Source: Morganella morganii
GTDB lineage: Bacteria > Pseudomonadota > Gammaproteobacteria > Enterobacterales > Enterobacteriaceae
Direction: 5' to 3'
DNA length: 64,000 bases
Assembly (NCBI RefSeq): GCF_019242955.1
Contig: NZ_CP066129.1
Coordinates: 62,001-126,000 of the forward strand
Position numbers and translations under genes: made by a program. The notes below the pieces were generated by a model. It did not search any database and was not told where the DNA came from. It saw only the letters and a list, made by a program, of their open reading frames with translations. This document shows, piece after piece, positions 18,685-28,745 of this stretch (its first letter is position 1; each line of letters starts with the position of its first letter).

Positions 18685-20175
18685 TCAGATGATTTGCAGA
18701 GAGATCCAGTAAAGTACGCCGGACAGCACGATAGACACCGGCAGTGTCAGAATCCAGGCCAGCATGATGTTTTTGATGGTTTTGGTCTGAACACCACCAC
18801 CGTCAACAATCATCGTACCTGCCACCGCAGAGGAGAGCACCTGGGTGGTGGACACCGGCATCCCGGTATAACTTGCCACACCGATGGAGACAGCCGCGGT
18901 GACCTGTGCAGATACGCCCTGGGCGTATGTCATGCCTTTCTTACCGATTTTCTCACCGATAGTCACTGCAACACGTTTCCAGCCGAACATGGTACCCAGA
19001 GAGAGTGCCAGTGCGACAGAAATGATGATCCAGATAGGGGCATACTCAACAGTATTCAGCAGGTCATTGGACAGACGTTTCAGGAAACGCGCATCTTCCG
19101 GTTTGGTTTCCGGTAATTTCGCCACTTCTGCGGCGGTATCCGAAATACACATCAGCAGACGGCGCATCTGGCTGCGCTGTTCCGGTAATAAGTCATCATA
19201 GGTATGAATATTACCGAGCAGATCCTGAGCTTGTCTCAATACGATGCCGGTACGCGAGCTGTCACAGTGGAACTGCTCATTGAGAACGGTATTCTCAGTG
19301 TTCAGTGCCGGTGTCAGCTCAATGGCGTGTGCCAGTGCTTCCCTGTGGGTGGTGTAATACTGCTCCAGGTTGACCACGGCATCGCGCGTACGGGCGATTT
19401 CGTAATCACTGGAATTCATATTCACCATAAAGCCGGCAGGCGCCACACCAATCAGAACAAGCATAATCAGACCGATACCTTTCTGCCCGTCGTTTGCGCC
19501 GTGTGAGAAACTGACACCGACTGCGGAAAGGATAAGGGCGGTACGCGTCCAGAAAGGCGGTTTGCGTTTGCCGTCTTTTTTCTCACGTTCTGCCGGTGTT
19601 AAGTGGATACGGCGGCGTTTCTTCGTGCCGCTCCAGTAGCGGCGCAGGAACCAGATCATTAATCCGGCAATGACCAGGCCGACCAGCGGTGACAGAATCA
19701 GAGAAAGGAAAATACTGATCATTTTCGGAATATTCAGCGCATCAACCACGGAACTGTTGGTCACAATCGCGTTGGTCAGGCCGATCCCGATAATGGCGCC
19801 GATCAGGGTATGAGAACTTGAGGCCGGGATACCGAAGTACCAGGTGCCCAGGTTCCAGATGATAGCGGCGAGAAGCAGGGAAAAGACCATGGCAAGACCA
19901 TGGGCCGAACTGACGTTCAGCAGTAAGTCCGTGGGCAGAAGATGCACGATCGCATACGCCACGCTCAGACCGCCGAGCAGTACCCCGAGGAAGTTAAACA
20001 CACCCGCCATGACGACAGCAAGCTGCGCGCGCATTGCACGGGTATAGATAACAGTTGCTACCGCGTTTGCGGTATCATGGAAGCCGTTAATGGCTTCGTA
20101 AAACAGCACAAAGATTAGTGCCAGTACTAATAAAAGGCCGGTGTGAAATTCCAGGCCTGTAAATAGATGTAGCAT
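18685..20175 (-). CDS. pitA: Low-affinity inorganic phosphate transporter
   Basis: The 496-residue PiT-family permease imports phosphate as a metal-phosphate complex with protons. The two duplicated signature motifs are [18 protein letters not shown] near the N-terminus and [18 protein letters not shown] in the second half. A hydrophilic central loop of about 150 residues separates the two membrane halves, as in E. coli PitA. It is convergent with uspB, in the conserved order. Confidence 0.95.
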   Translation of the reverse strand: MLHLFTGLEFHTGLLLVLALIFVLFYEAINGFHDTANAVATVIYTRAMRAQLAVVMAGVFNFLGVLLGGLSVAYAIVHLLPTDLLLNVSSAHGLAMVFSLLLAAIIWNLGTWYFGIPASSSHTLIGAIIGIGLTNAIVTNSSVVDALNIPKMISIFLSLILSPLVGLVIAGLMIWFLRRYWSGTKKRRRIHLTPAEREKKDGKRKPPFWTRTALILSAVGVSFSHGANDGQKGIGLIMLVLIGVAPAGFMVNMNSSDYEIARTRDAVVNLEQYYTTHREALAHAIELTPALNTENTVLNEQFHCDSSRTGIVLRQAQDLLGNIHTYDDLLPEQRSQMRRLLMCISDTAAEVAKLPETKPEDARFLKRLSNDLLNTVEYAPIWIIISVALALSLGTMFGWKRVAVTIGEKIGKKGMTYAQGVSAQVTAAVSIGVASYTGMPVSTTQVLSSAVAGTMIVDGGGVQTKTIKNIMLAWILTLPVSIVLSGVLYWISLQII

Positions 20176-20428
20176 AGACGTTAAGCCAGTTGTTGGACAT
20201 GAACGCGGCGCATTATCAGCGACAAATGCGTCACGGGGAAGTGAAATATGGCCTTTTTTTGATTTGATACCTTTATCAAATCAGCTTAAGGAATTATTAA
20301 TCCTTGTATATCATCGGATTAGTCTCCTTTATTGGAAATAATAAATTTCAGGCCCGATTTAATCATCATGACAAATTTAAGACATTTATCGGAATTTCTC
20401 CACATTTTAAGACACAGAGAACACTATT

Positions 20429-21631
20429 TTGGAAAAGTTTGACGCGATTGTAATAGGTGCGGGTGCCGCCGGGCTGTTCTGTGCCGCGCAGGCAGGGCAG
20501 CGCGGACTGCGGGTGCTGGTGCTGGATAACGGCAAAAAAGCCGGGCGGAAAATCCTGATGTCCGGGGGCGGGCGCTGTAATTTTACCAATCTTTATACCG
20601 AACCGGCGGCGTATCTGAGCAAAAACCCGCATTTTTGTAAGTCAGCGCTTGCCCGTTACACACAGTGGGATTTTATTGCCCTGGTGCAGAAATATCAGAT
20701 TGCGTATCACGAAAAAACCCTCGGTCAGCTTTTCTGTGATGATTCCGCACAGCAGATCGTTGATCTCCTGCTGGCGGAGTGTGAACAAGGGAACGTGGTT
20801 ATCCGCCTGCGCAGTGAAGTGACGGACGTGCAGAAACAGGGCAACGACTTCTGTGTGACGGTGAACGGAAAAGTTGTGAGTGCTCACTCACTTGTGGTGG
20901 CCAGCGGCGGATTATCGATGCCGGGACTGGGGGCGACTCCGCTGGGTTACCGCCTCGCGGAGCAGTTCGGCCTGCCGGTATTGCCGACCCGCGCCGCACT
21001 GGTGCCTTTCACGCTGCATAAGCCGCTGCTGGAGGCCTTACAGACACTGTCCGGTGTGGCAGTACCTGCTACCGTTACCGCACAGGACGGTACCCGTTTC
21101 GCTGAAAATATCTTATTTACCCATCGTGGCTTGTCAGGCCCTGCAATTCTTCAGATTTCCAGTTACTGGCATCCCGGGGAGTATGTGAGTATTAACTTAC
21201 TTCCGGGCACTGATCTGGCGGAGTTCTTCACTGTACAGCGGGAAAAACACCCGAATCTGAGTCTGCGTAATGCGCTGGCGAAGCTGTTACCAAAACGGCT
21301 GGCGGAGTGTTTACAGGCAACCGAGGATCTGCCGGATATCACCCTGAATCAGTTATCCAAAGCCGCACAGCAGGAGATCACCGAAAAATTGCAGAACTGG
21401 CAGGTGCAGCCGAACGGTATAGAAGGCTACCGGACAGCGGAAGTGACGCTCGGCGGCGTGGATACACAGGTACTCTCCTCCAAAACCATGGAAGCCCGCG
21501 ATGTGGCCGGTCTTTATTTTATCGGTGAAGTAACCGATGTAACCGGCTGGCTCGGTGGTTATAACTTCCAGTGGGCATGGAGTTCAGCGTGGGCATGTGC
21601 GCAGGCACTGCCGTTTTCGCCGGATGCCTAA
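20429..21631 (+). CDS. yhiN: HI0933-family flavoprotein (YhiN)
   Basis: The 400-residue FAD-binding protein is of the HI0933/BaiN family. It starts with the Rossmann motif IVIGAGAAGLFCAAQAGQRG, then KKAGRKILMSGGGRCNFTNL. The C-terminal flavin motif is YFIGEVTDVTGWLGGYNFQWAWSSA. The physiological substrate is unknown for the enterobacterial member; gut bacterial relatives reduce bile-acid intermediates. It sits between pitA and ryhB. Confidence 0.92.
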   Translation: MEKFDAIVIGAGAAGLFCAAQAGQRGLRVLVLDNGKKAGRKILMSGGGRCNFTNLYTEPAAYLSKNPHFCKSALARYTQWDFIALVQKYQIAYHEKTLGQLFCDDSAQQIVDLLLAECEQGNVVIRLRSEVTDVQKQGNDFCVTVNGKVVSAHSLVVASGGLSMPGLGATPLGYRLAEQFGLPVLPTRAALVPFTLHKPLLEALQTLSGVAVPATVTAQDGTRFAENILFTHRGLSGPAILQISSYWHPGEYVSINLLPGTDLAEFFTVQREKHPNLSLRNALAKLLPKRLAECLQATEDLPDITLNQLSKAAQQEITEKLQNWQVQPNGIEGYRTAEVTLGGVDTQVLSSKTMEARDVAGLYFIGEVTDVTGWLGGYNFQWAWSSAWACAQALPFSPDA

Positions 21632-21737
21632 TCCATGATAACCCTATGGAATTATTTAATTTTATTAAAATAAATCACGGTATCAGTGGGTTAACAGAAA
21701 ACATCAGTGATTATATGAAATATTGAGCAAAAAGTGC

Positions 21738-21766
21738 TTTACAAATGATACTGAGAACCATTATCA
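21738..21766 (+). promoter_or_regulatory. ryhB promoter with Fur box
   Basis: TTTACA at 21738-21743 and TTATCA at 21761-21766 are 17 bases apart and form a plausible sigma-70 promoter. A 19-bp Fur site at 21747-21765 (GATACTGAGAACCATTATC) matches the classical consensus at 16 of 19 positions and covers the spacer and -10 region. Iron-loaded Fur would block RyhB synthesis. Confidence 0.85.
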
Positions 21767-21775
21767 TCAAATCAC

Positions 21776-21870
21776 TTTCAGATGACCACCTTCAGGGTTC
21801 AGATGAAAGAACGACATTGCTCACATTGCTTCCAGTGTTTATTTAGCCAGCCCAGTGCTGGCTTTTTTTT
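21776..21870 (+). ncRNA. ryhB: RyhB small regulatory RNA
   Basis: The core ACGACATTGCTCACATTG, followed directly by CTTCCAG, is the highly conserved seed region of RyhB. The RNA ends in the terminator AGCCAGCCCAGTGCTGGCT followed by eight T, as in E. coli. RyhB is an Hfq-dependent RNA that represses iron-using proteins during iron starvation. The 5' end is estimated from the promoter. In E. coli yhhX lies between yhhW and ryhB; here yhhX is absent and ryhB lies directly upstream of yhhW. Confidence 0.93.
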
Positions 21871-21903
21871 CCCTTTTTCCCCGGGGCCATTCGCGCCGCA
21901 GGT

Positions 21904-22038
21904 GCGTTGGCTTTTCTGCGTCATCCTCCGGCCTGTGGCTGTGTTGGCTTTGTTCGGCTACCCCGGTCACATACTGATGTATGCTCCCGGGGATATCCTC
22001 ACTTCGCCGCCTTGCCACAAGCCGGATGATTTAGCAGA
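21904..22038. repeat. Long palindromic intergenic repeat
   Basis: The outer arms TCCGGCCTGTGGC and GCCACAAGCCGGATGA pair, and an inner hairpin is made from CCCCGGTCACATAC and GTATGCTCCCGGGG. The sequence resembles a dispersed repeat I remember from Morganella and Providencia intergenic regions. No other copy was found in this window. Only genome-wide counting would show its abundance. Confidence 0.55.
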
Positions 22039-22042
22039 TTAA

Positions 22043-22090
22043 TTTTTCTGTTTTTCTGTTTTTCTGTTTTTCTGTTTTTCTGTTTTTGAC
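22043..22090 (+). repeat. Tandem TTTTTCTG repeat
   Basis: Five perfect head-to-tail copies of the octamer TTTTTCTG (22043-22082) are followed by a partial sixth. They lie about 240 bases upstream of yhhW. Such a simple repeat can change copy number by strand slippage. Confidence 0.9.
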
Positions 22091-22329
22091 AGAGTTGAAG
22101 TACATAAGGGATTAATCGGCAAAAAAGGAAAGTGTGAAGCGGCAGGGATGTGTCAGCGGCTTTCCGCTTTGCCGGTTATCCCGCCGCCCGGGTCTGAAAG
22201 AAGATGGTTTTAATGGTTATCCCCTCTCTCCACTTATTCAAATTTTTTGAATCCTTGCGTTAAACCCGGCTACTGGTGAAATTACCGGCAGGACGTAAAC
22301 TTAACCTCATCAGATTGAGGAGAAAAATT

Positions 22330-23028
22330 ATGATCTATGTACGTCCTGCAAATGAACGCGGCCATGCCAACCACGGCTGGCTGGACAGTTGGCACACCTT
22401 TTCGTTTGCCGATTACTATGACCGGGATTTTATGGGCTTTTCCGCCCTGCGGGTCATTAACGAAGACTTTATCGCGGAAGGCCAGGGGTTCGGCACTCAT
22501 CCGCATAAAGATATGGAAATTCTGACCTATGTGCTGGGTGGTGCGGTTGAGCATCAGGACAGCATGGGGAATAAAGAACAGGTACCTGCCGGTGAGTTCC
22601 AGATTATGAGCGCGGGAACCGGGATACGTCACTCGGAATATAACCCGAGTAATGATAATCCGCTGCATCTGTATCAGATCTGGATTATCCCGGAAAAAAC
22701 CGGTCTGACCCCGCGCTATGAGCAGCGCCGGTTTGATGCGGCGAACGGACGCCAGCTGGTGCTTTCCCCGGATGCCCGTGACGGTTCGCTGAAAGTCTTT
22801 CAGGACATGACACTGTGGCGCTGGACACTGGCTGCCGGTGAAGAGGGTGACTACCAGCCTCAGAGCGGACGGATGATCTGGCTCCAGGTGGTGAAAGGTG
22901 AACTGACCGTGAATGGTCAGACGGTAAAAACCAGTGACGGTGTGGCCGTATGGGATGAGTCGTTAATCAGCCTGAAAGCCGCGGAAGACAGTGAAATTCT
23001 GCTGTTTGACCTGCCGCCGGCACAATAA
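22330..23028 (+). CDS. yhhW: Pirin-family protein YhhW
   Basis: This 232-residue bicupin of the pirin family has quercetin 2,3-dioxygenase activity in the E. coli protein. The metal site of the N-terminal cupin is visible in FGTHPHKDMEILTYVL.G...HQDSMGN and in IRHSEYNPS. The start at 22330 (MIYVRPANERGHANHGWL) has a GAGGAG ribosome-binding site; the frame is open 18 codons further upstream. The in vivo substrate is not known. Confidence 0.92.
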   Translation: MIYVRPANERGHANHGWLDSWHTFSFADYYDRDFMGFSALRVINEDFIAEGQGFGTHPHKDMEILTYVLGGAVEHQDSMGNKEQVPAGEFQIMSAGTGIRHSEYNPSNDNPLHLYQIWIIPEKTGLTPRYEQRRFDAANGRQLVLSPDARDGSLKVFQDMTLWRWTLAAGEEGDYQPQSGRMIWLQVVKGELTVNGQTVKTSDGVAVWDESLISLKAAEDSEILLFDLPPAQ

Positions 23029-23035
23029 AACAGAA

Positions 23036-23061
23036 AGCCCCGGATCATCTGACCCGGGGCT
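23036..23061. terminator. GC-rich hairpin between yhhW and pckA
   Basis: The stem AGCCCCGG/CCGGGGCT with a 9- to 10-base loop lies between the two convergent genes. No U-run follows on either side, so its efficiency is uncertain. Confidence 0.6.
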
Positions 23062-23096
23062 ACTGTGTTGCTCACACTACTTTTCTTGTTATCCGT

Positions 23097-24716
23097 TTAC
23101 AGCGAAGGCCCTGCACTGACCAGAGCCTGACCTGACGGGGTGTCGGTATATTTATCGAAATTAGTTATAAACCGTCCCGCAAGATCTTCCGCTTTTTCCT
23201 GCCACTGCGCCACATTATCGTATGTGTTGCGCGGGTCGAGTATATGACTGTCGACACCCGGCAGCTCGCGGGGAATGGCCAGATTAAAGACCGGCAGCGT
23301 ATGTTTCGCTGCTTTATCAATATCCCCACTAAGAATGGCGTCTATGATAGCACGTGTATTCTTAATTGAAATGCGTTTTCCGGTTCCGTTCCACCCGGTG
23401 TTCACTAAATAAGCTTTTGCTCCCGCCGCTTTCATCCGTTTAACCAGCACATCTGCATACTGTGTCGGGTGCAATGTCAGGAATGCCGCACCGAAGCAGG
23501 CGGAGAAGGTAGGGGTCGGCTCTGTGACGCCGCGCTCGGTACCAGCCAGCTTGGCGGTGAAGCCGGATAAGAAATGATACTGCATCTGCTCCGGTGTCAG
23601 TTCCGCCACCGGCGGCAGCACACCGAACGCATCGGCGGTCAGGAAAATCACATTGTTGGCGTGTCCTGCTTTGGAGACTGGTTTAACAATATTTTCAATA
23701 TGGTAGATAGGGTAGGAAACCCGGGTATTTTCGGTTTTACTGCCGTCGTTAAAATCCACACTGCCGTCCGGACGGACAACCACGTTTTCCAGCAGCGCAT
23801 CACGGCTGATGGCGTGATAGATATCCGGCTCTGCTTCCTCTGATAAATTAATCGTTTTGGCGTAGCAGCCGCCTTCAAAGTTGAAGACGCCGTCATCATC
23901 CCAACCGTGTTCATCATCGCCGATCAGTTTACGTTTCGGATCAGTGGACAGCGTGGTTTTACCGGTACCGGACAGGCCGAAGAAAACAGCCACATCACCT
24001 TTTTCCCCCACGTTTGCCGAACAGTGCATTGAGGCAATGCCCTGTAACGGCAGCAGGTAGTTCATGATGGAGAACATGCCTTTTTTCATCTCACCGCCGT
24101 ACCAGGTACCGCCGATAAGCTGGATGCGCTCGCTCAGGTTAAATGCCACAAAGTTTTCTGAATTCAGCCCCTGTGCCTGCCAGTCAGGGTTCACACATTT
24201 CGCACCGTTCATCACAATGAAATCCGGTTCAAAATTGTGCAGTTCATTTTCATCCGGGCGGATAAACATGTTTTTGACAAAGTGTGCCTGCCAGGCAACT
24301 TCGGTAATAAAGCGGACTTTCAGGCGGGTATCGGCATTGGCGCCGCAGAACGCATCCACCACAAATAAACGCTTGCCGGACAGCTGACGGGTGATCAGGT
24401 TTTTCAGGGCGTTCCAGGTCTCTTGTGACAGGGGTTTGTTGTCGTTTTTACCTTTTCCCTGATCTGCCCACCAGACCGTATCACGGGTGAGATCATCTCT
24501 GACCAGGTATTTATCTTTCGGAGAGCGGCCGGTAAAAATACCGGTGTCCACCGCGACTGCACCGCTGGTGGTGACAACGCCGTGTTCGTAACCGGTCAGG
24601 CCGGGACGGGTTTCTTCATCAAAAAGTAAGTCATAACTCGGGTTATAGATTATTTCTGCGGCATCGCGGATACCATACTGCTCCAGTTCATTCACAGCCA
24701 TTGTTTTTACGCTCAT
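23097..24716 (-). CDS. pckA: Phosphoenolpyruvate carboxykinase (ATP)
   Basis: PckA converts oxaloacetate and ATP to PEP, the first step of gluconeogenesis. The 539-residue protein shows the kinase-1a loop [11 protein letters not shown], the metal/oxaloacetate region [18 protein letters not shown], and the substrate segments TGRSPKDKY and [12 protein letters not shown]. The ATG at 24716 has a GGAGG eight bases upstream; the frame extends 13 codons more but without support. In E. coli it lies next to hslO, as here. Confidence 0.97.
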   Translation of the reverse strand: MSVKTMAVNELEQYGIRDAAEIIYNPSYDLLFDEETRPGLTGYEHGVVTTSGAVAVDTGIFTGRSPKDKYLVRDDLTRDTVWWADQGKGKNDNKPLSQETWNALKNLITRQLSGKRLFVVDAFCGANADTRLKVRFITEVAWQAHFVKNMFIRPDENELHNFEPDFIVMNGAKCVNPDWQAQGLNSENFVAFNLSERIQLIGGTWYGGEMKKGMFSIMNYLLPLQGIASMHCSANVGEKGDVAVFFGLSGTGKTTLSTDPKRKLIGDDEHGWDDDGVFNFEGGCYAKTINLSEEAEPDIYHAISRDALLENVVVRPDGSVDFNDGSKTENTRVSYPIYHIENIVKPVSKAGHANNVIFLTADAFGVLPPVAELTPEQMQYHFLSGFTAKLAGTERGVTEPTPTFSACFGAAFLTLHPTQYADVLVKRMKAAGAKAYLVNTGWNGTGKRISIKNTRAIIDAILSGDIDKAAKHTLPVFNLAIPRELPGVDSHILDPRNTYDNVAQWQEKAEDLAGRFITNFDKYTDTPSGQALVSAGPSL

Positions 24717-24866
24717 CCAAAGCCTCCGGGTTGTCGGAATATCTCCATATATCATAATTATTTACGACTGGTTAACAGCGATTGCTATCAAATAAATGAA
24801 AATCCGGAATTTATTTGACTTTATTTTGTGAGCTGACTCGATACCATAAGAAAAAATAAACAAAAA

Positions 24867-24894
24867 GGCCGCGCCCGGGAAGCCCGGCGCGGCC
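24867..24894 (-). terminator. Rho-independent terminator of hslO
   Basis: The strong stem GGCCGCGCC...GGCGCGGCC (minus strand reading into TTTTTG) lies 25 bases past the hslO stop. On the plus strand it is preceded by AAAAA, so the T-run serves the minus-strand transcript. Confidence 0.85.
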
Positions 24895-24918
24895 TGGTGT
24901 TGCGTCAGCTAAAACGAA

Positions 24919-25809
24919 TCAGTGCAGAGAGGCGTTTTTCTCACTGCGGATTTCACGGATATCCTGTTCACTAAAGATATGGTGAGCACCGCAATATTCA
25001 CACTCCATATCAATTTTGCCATCTTCCTGCAAAATATGATTAACATCGTCTTCCGGCAGCGTTACCAGTGTATCTGCGCATCGTTCGCGGGAACAACCGC
25101 AATGAAATGCTACCGGCGCCGGTTCATACAGCACAACGTCTTCTTCGTGATAGAGGCGGTACAGGATGGTTTCGGCATCCAGGGTAAAGAGCTCATCAGA
25201 CGAAATGGTAGCGGTCAGCTGCATCAGGTGACTGAACATATTCTGTGTTTCTTCCGGGGTACGGGCTTCTGCCGATGACGGCAGTGCCTGTAACAGCATC
25301 CCGGCGGCCTGCATTTTACCGTCGTGTTCCGCAACGCGGACAAACAGGCTGGTCGGCAGCTGTTCAGACTGGCGGAAATAGGCATCCAGGCATGCTTCAA
25401 GGGTATCTCCCTCGAGAGCCACGATACCCTGATAGCGCTCACCCTGACGCGGTGTAATGGTGATTACCATAAAGCCTTTACCGATCATGTCGTGGAAACC
25501 GGCACCGGCAGGAACATCGCCGTTCATACGGGCGATCCCGCGCATCTGCTGGCGGTCGTTGCCGTTGATAACAGCGAGACGAACCGGGCCGTCTCCCTGG
25601 ATCTGAACGGTAATATCCCCTTCAAATTTCAGTGTTGCGGTCAGCAGGCTGGTGCAGACCAGCAGTTCGCCGAGCAGGCGGCGGACAGGTTCCGGATAAT
25701 GATGGTTATCCAGGATTTGCTGTAATGTGCCGGAAGCATTGACCAGTTCTCCCCGGACATCGCTTTTGTTAAACAGGAACCGGTGTAATGTATCTTGTCG
25801 TGCAGACAT
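24919..25809 (-). CDS. hslO: Redox-regulated chaperone Hsp33
   Basis: The 296-residue cytosolic holdase is activated by oxidation. The C-terminal zinc centre is complete: CGC in HCGCSRERC and, about 30 residues on, CEYC in [11 protein letters not shown]. The N-terminal domain has [14 protein letters not shown] and [11 protein letters not shown]. It follows hslR with 25 bp between, in the conserved igaA-hslR-hslO order. Confidence 0.97.
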   Translation of the reverse strand: MSARQDTLHRFLFNKSDVRGELVNASGTLQQILDNHHYPEPVRRLLGELLVCTSLLTATLKFEGDITVQIQGDGPVRLAVINGNDRQQMRGIARMNGDVPAGAGFHDMIGKGFMVITITPRQGERYQGIVALEGDTLEACLDAYFRQSEQLPTSLFVRVAEHDGKMQAAGMLLQALPSSAEARTPEETQNMFSHLMQLTATISSDELFTLDAETILYRLYHEEDVVLYEPAPVAFHCGCSRERCADTLVTLPEDDVNHILQEDGKIDMECEYCGAHHIFSEQDIREIRSEKNASLH

Positions 25810-25834
25810 AATTTTCTCTCGTCTTAACCGCCGG

Positions 25835-26251
25835 TTATTCCGCGGTATCTGAATTACTGTGTTTAAATTTTAACAATGTCCGTCGTTCCTTTTTATCAGG
25901 ACGTCGTTCCGGGTGCGGCATCGTCAGGGCATTCATTTTACGTGCAAGTGCGGTTTTTTCACGTTTTTCGATGCTCTCCGGGGTTTCTTCCCAGAGTTTT
26001 TGTGCCAGCGGTGCGCTCAGGCGTTTATCAGTGACGCCCAGCACGCGGATTGTCCGTTCATCATTTCCCTGACGCAGGACGATAACCGCACCGTTTTCGA
26101 CCAGTTTGCCGGGCTTGGTCCGCTGCCCGTTATAATGAACCTTGCCGCCGTCAATCATGGTTCTGGCGATGGAGCGGGTTTTGTAAAACCGGGCCGCCCA
26201 GAGCCATTTATCGAGGCGGACAGGTTCTGTGACCTGTAAAGCCTGTTGCAT
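25835..26251 (-). CDS. hslR: Heat-shock protein Hsp15
   Basis: The 138-residue S4-domain RNA-binding protein recognises 50S subunits carrying a stalled nascent chain and helps recycle them. The S4 motif is [29 protein letters not shown], and the C-terminal basic tail includes [24 protein letters not shown]. The true start is MQQALQV at 26251; the frame runs upstream into igaA but that extension is not homologous to the family. It is 28 bp from the igaA stop. Confidence 0.95.
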   Translation of the reverse strand: MQQALQVTEPVRLDKWLWAARFYKTRSIARTMIDGGKVHYNGQRTKPGKLVENGAVIVLRQGNDERTIRVLGVTDKRLSAPLAQKLWEETPESIEKREKTALARKMNALTMPHPERRPDKKERRTLLKFKHSNSDTAE

Positions 26252-26279
26252 GGTTACTCCGTGACAGACAGTGCAGCCG

Positions 26280-28403
26280 TTACGGCTGCACCTCAGAAGA
26301 AGGGTAGTCGTGCCGGAAACAGTTGTCGTAATAACGGCGGATATCAGCCATCCGGCGGCGGCGCTGACGCCAGCGGATAAACGTATATATACCGTTGATA
26401 ATAACCAGAAGGGAAAAGACGACCAGTAAAACACAGCTGCCGATAAAGCGCGCCAGCATGACATTATCCGGCTGGAAGTGCAGCAGGATATGACGGGTGC
26501 CGTTGGCATCCACAGACACATCCGTGATGATGCCCTGAACCTCAAACGGGGTGTGCAGCAGCATATTGGAGAGCTTTTGCAGGGACTGCCAGTGCGCCAG
26601 CGGTGTCATTTCCTCGGTCTGTTCATTGACCGGGACGTTTTCCACCAGCGATTTGCCTTCATCACTGATCAGCAGCACACCACCCGGCGGCGGACTGTTC
26701 AGCCGCATCGCCGCATTTTCCACTTCTTTGTTTATAGCAGTAGATGTGGTGGCGATAACCAGCTTTTCCAAGGCCTCGGCGCTTGCCGGACGCAATAAAA
26801 CATTTGATTGCTCCAGTTTACCGGCTCTGGCGCGGGCTAATAAATTTTCCCAGTTCGGGGAATTCCCCAGATTGACGAGGGCGTTTTTCAGCCGGACGCA
26901 GTCGCTGTTTTCAAATTCACATAACGCCTGGGTTTTCAGAACCAGTGAGGAGAAATCGTCCAGCAGGCTCATCCCGGAGCGGGTGATAACATTGCGCAGA
27001 CTGTCATTCACTTTACGGGACCCGGCATCGGGATGCAGCTGGTTATTCAGTTCGGTAAGCAGTGCGGCGGCGCGATCAACCTGTTCGGATTCCGGAACCG
27101 GGAGCGGAGAGGTGTTGTTCCAGTAAATCCCTGAGCAGTCAAATGCCCGGAAATTGGGTTTGTCCTGGGCGGAGAGGTTCGGCGGCATATAGCACATCCC
27201 CACACCTTTGGCTTCCAGAAAATCCCCCACATAGAGCGGCATACTCTGGAGCTCACTGAAGTTTGTGGTGACTTTGGTGTCTGTGCCGGTCAGCCAGTTC
27301 AGGGCCAGTTTAAGCGGCAGATTGACCGGCTGATTACAGGCCAGAACCAGCAGGGCAAAGGCGCTGGTCAGGGTAATCAGCAGATTTTTTCCGTAACGGC
27401 GATAGGGAAACAGGATGGATTCCTCACGCAGGGAAAGGTATTTCCCCTGGCGGACAACCTGCTGATCTTCATACATTTCAATCTGAGTAACCGAGCCCAG
27501 ATCCTGATGCAGCCAGGGTTCCCAGTGGCGCGGATAAATCAGGTCGATACCGCCGAGGGAAATGCTGTGTTTCTGGCTGTGATCAAAATCGCCGAACAGA
27601 CCCCAGCGTTTCGGGATCCCCCGGTAGCACTGGATATCCCGCAGACGGCGGCGGTTACGGATCGGGATCAGGGATAATATAATCCCCGGCAGTAACAATC
27701 CGGCACCGGCCGCAATCATCCAGTAAAATAAAAACGGCGGCATAAAGACAGCAGTAAGTGCCGTCAGCACGCCGCAGATAATCAGCGTTCCGCTGATAAA
27801 TCCGTGACTGTGCTGCAGGTTATATTCCTGCCTGCTCTCCCTGCGTGTGCCGAGAAACTCAATATCAGCATTGCTGTTAGTCAGTATCGCGGCCTGTACC
27901 GGTACGTTATTATTTTTTGTCATTAGTCCTGTCAGCGGGTAGTCATCCGTAAACTCACGTAAATCATGGCCGTTCAGCCCGACAATCATCGGCACCCGGG
28001 CGGTAAACATGACATCAATAACATTCGTGGCCTGAATGAATTCATCCAGAACCGCGGGCAGATAAACTTCGTTGCCCTCAATGTAGTAATGCCACTGCTG
28101 TCCGTTTTTTTCCGGGATAGCATAACGGTTGATGCGGTTACACAGGCGATAGACGTGATCATTTTTTCCGGGGAAAGCCGGTAATGTAAAATGCAGATCA
28201 TCACTGACGGCCTGCCGGGCCGCACGGGTCAGATGGTACTCAATAGCCTGAATTTCATCGGTACCCGGCCGGTGATGTGTCAGACTTGCCAGTGAAGGTA
28301 AGACATAACCCGCACGGTGCTGTTTCCGCCGGCGGCTGATAACCGAAACCATTATAAGACAACCGATCACCAGAGCGGCCGCTATAATGAGGGTAATATT
28401 CAT
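26280..28403 (-). CDS. igaA: IgaA/UmoB, inhibitor of the Rcs phosphorelay
   Basis: The 707-residue inner-membrane protein restrains the Rcs envelope-stress system; the Proteus homologue UmoB affects swarming. Predicted membrane helices lie near residues 3-22, 205-250 (two), 338-358 and 655-675. A large periplasmic domain between about 360 and 650 contains four cysteines (VGMCYMPP, FDCSG, ALCEF, SDCVR) that match the disulfide-forming pattern known in IgaA. It heads the igaA-hslR-hslO unit. Confidence 0.93.
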   Translation of the reverse strand: MNITLIIAAALVIGCLIMVSVISRRRKQHRAGYVLPSLASLTHHRPGTDEIQAIEYHLTRAARQAVSDDLHFTLPAFPGKNDHVYRLCNRINRYAIPEKNGQQWHYYIEGNEVYLPAVLDEFIQATNVIDVMFTARVPMIVGLNGHDLREFTDDYPLTGLMTKNNNVPVQAAILTNSNADIEFLGTRRESRQEYNLQHSHGFISGTLIICGVLTALTAVFMPPFLFYWMIAAGAGLLLPGIILSLIPIRNRRRLRDIQCYRGIPKRWGLFGDFDHSQKHSISLGGIDLIYPRHWEPWLHQDLGSVTQIEMYEDQQVVRQGKYLSLREESILFPYRRYGKNLLITLTSAFALLVLACNQPVNLPLKLALNWLTGTDTKVTTNFSELQSMPLYVGDFLEAKGVGMCYMPPNLSAQDKPNFRAFDCSGIYWNNTSPLPVPESEQVDRAAALLTELNNQLHPDAGSRKVNDSLRNVITRSGMSLLDDFSSLVLKTQALCEFENSDCVRLKNALVNLGNSPNWENLLARARAGKLEQSNVLLRPASAEALEKLVIATTSTAINKEVENAAMRLNSPPPGGVLLISDEGKSLVENVPVNEQTEEMTPLAHWQSLQKLSNMLLHTPFEVQGIITDVSVDANGTRHILLHFQPDNVMLARFIGSCVLLVVFSLLVIINGIYTFIRWRQRRRRMADIRRYYDNCFRHDYPSSEVQP

Positions 28404-28745
28404 TTTTTCCCCGTTGCAATTGCCTGTGCAGCATAACAGTGAAAGAAGCTGTTAAAAAATCGGCCTTTTCTGATTATGCAAAAAAAATCATTTTAAATAA
28501 CAGTCTGTTATAACTGGTTATTTTTACATTCACCTGTTGATTATGCTGTAGGTTATTGTTATTCATTCATCCCGTCCGGCGCTTTTCTTTGTCTCAGGAA
28601 CGGGTAATATGAAGCAGAGCAATAAGTGAGTGAACCAGGGAATTTACCCCGGTTTTTACTTATTCGCAAAGCGGTACTGTTTGATGCTGTACAGTTTTAC
28701 GCTGTATGGTTGTACTGCGTTTTTATATTACGTACTGAGGCATAC
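28404..28745. other. igaA-nudE divergent intergenic region
   Basis: The spacer of about 340 bp between divergent genes must contain both promoters. It is AT-rich around 28480-28560. I see no clear operator or RNA gene. Confidence 0.3.

Noticed and set aside
21782-22042. 86-codon frame covering ryhB and the palindromic repeat
   Set aside because: It covers the sRNA and its terminator, lacks a ribosome-binding site and is not protein-like.
22043-22090. CRISPR-like array
   Set aside because: The octamers are contiguous with no spacers and no cas genes exist nearby; it is a simple tandem repeat.
26252-26545. 98-codon N-terminal extension of hslR
   Set aside because: It lies inside igaA in another frame and is absent from the Hsp15 family; the S4 domain starts directly after MQQALQV.
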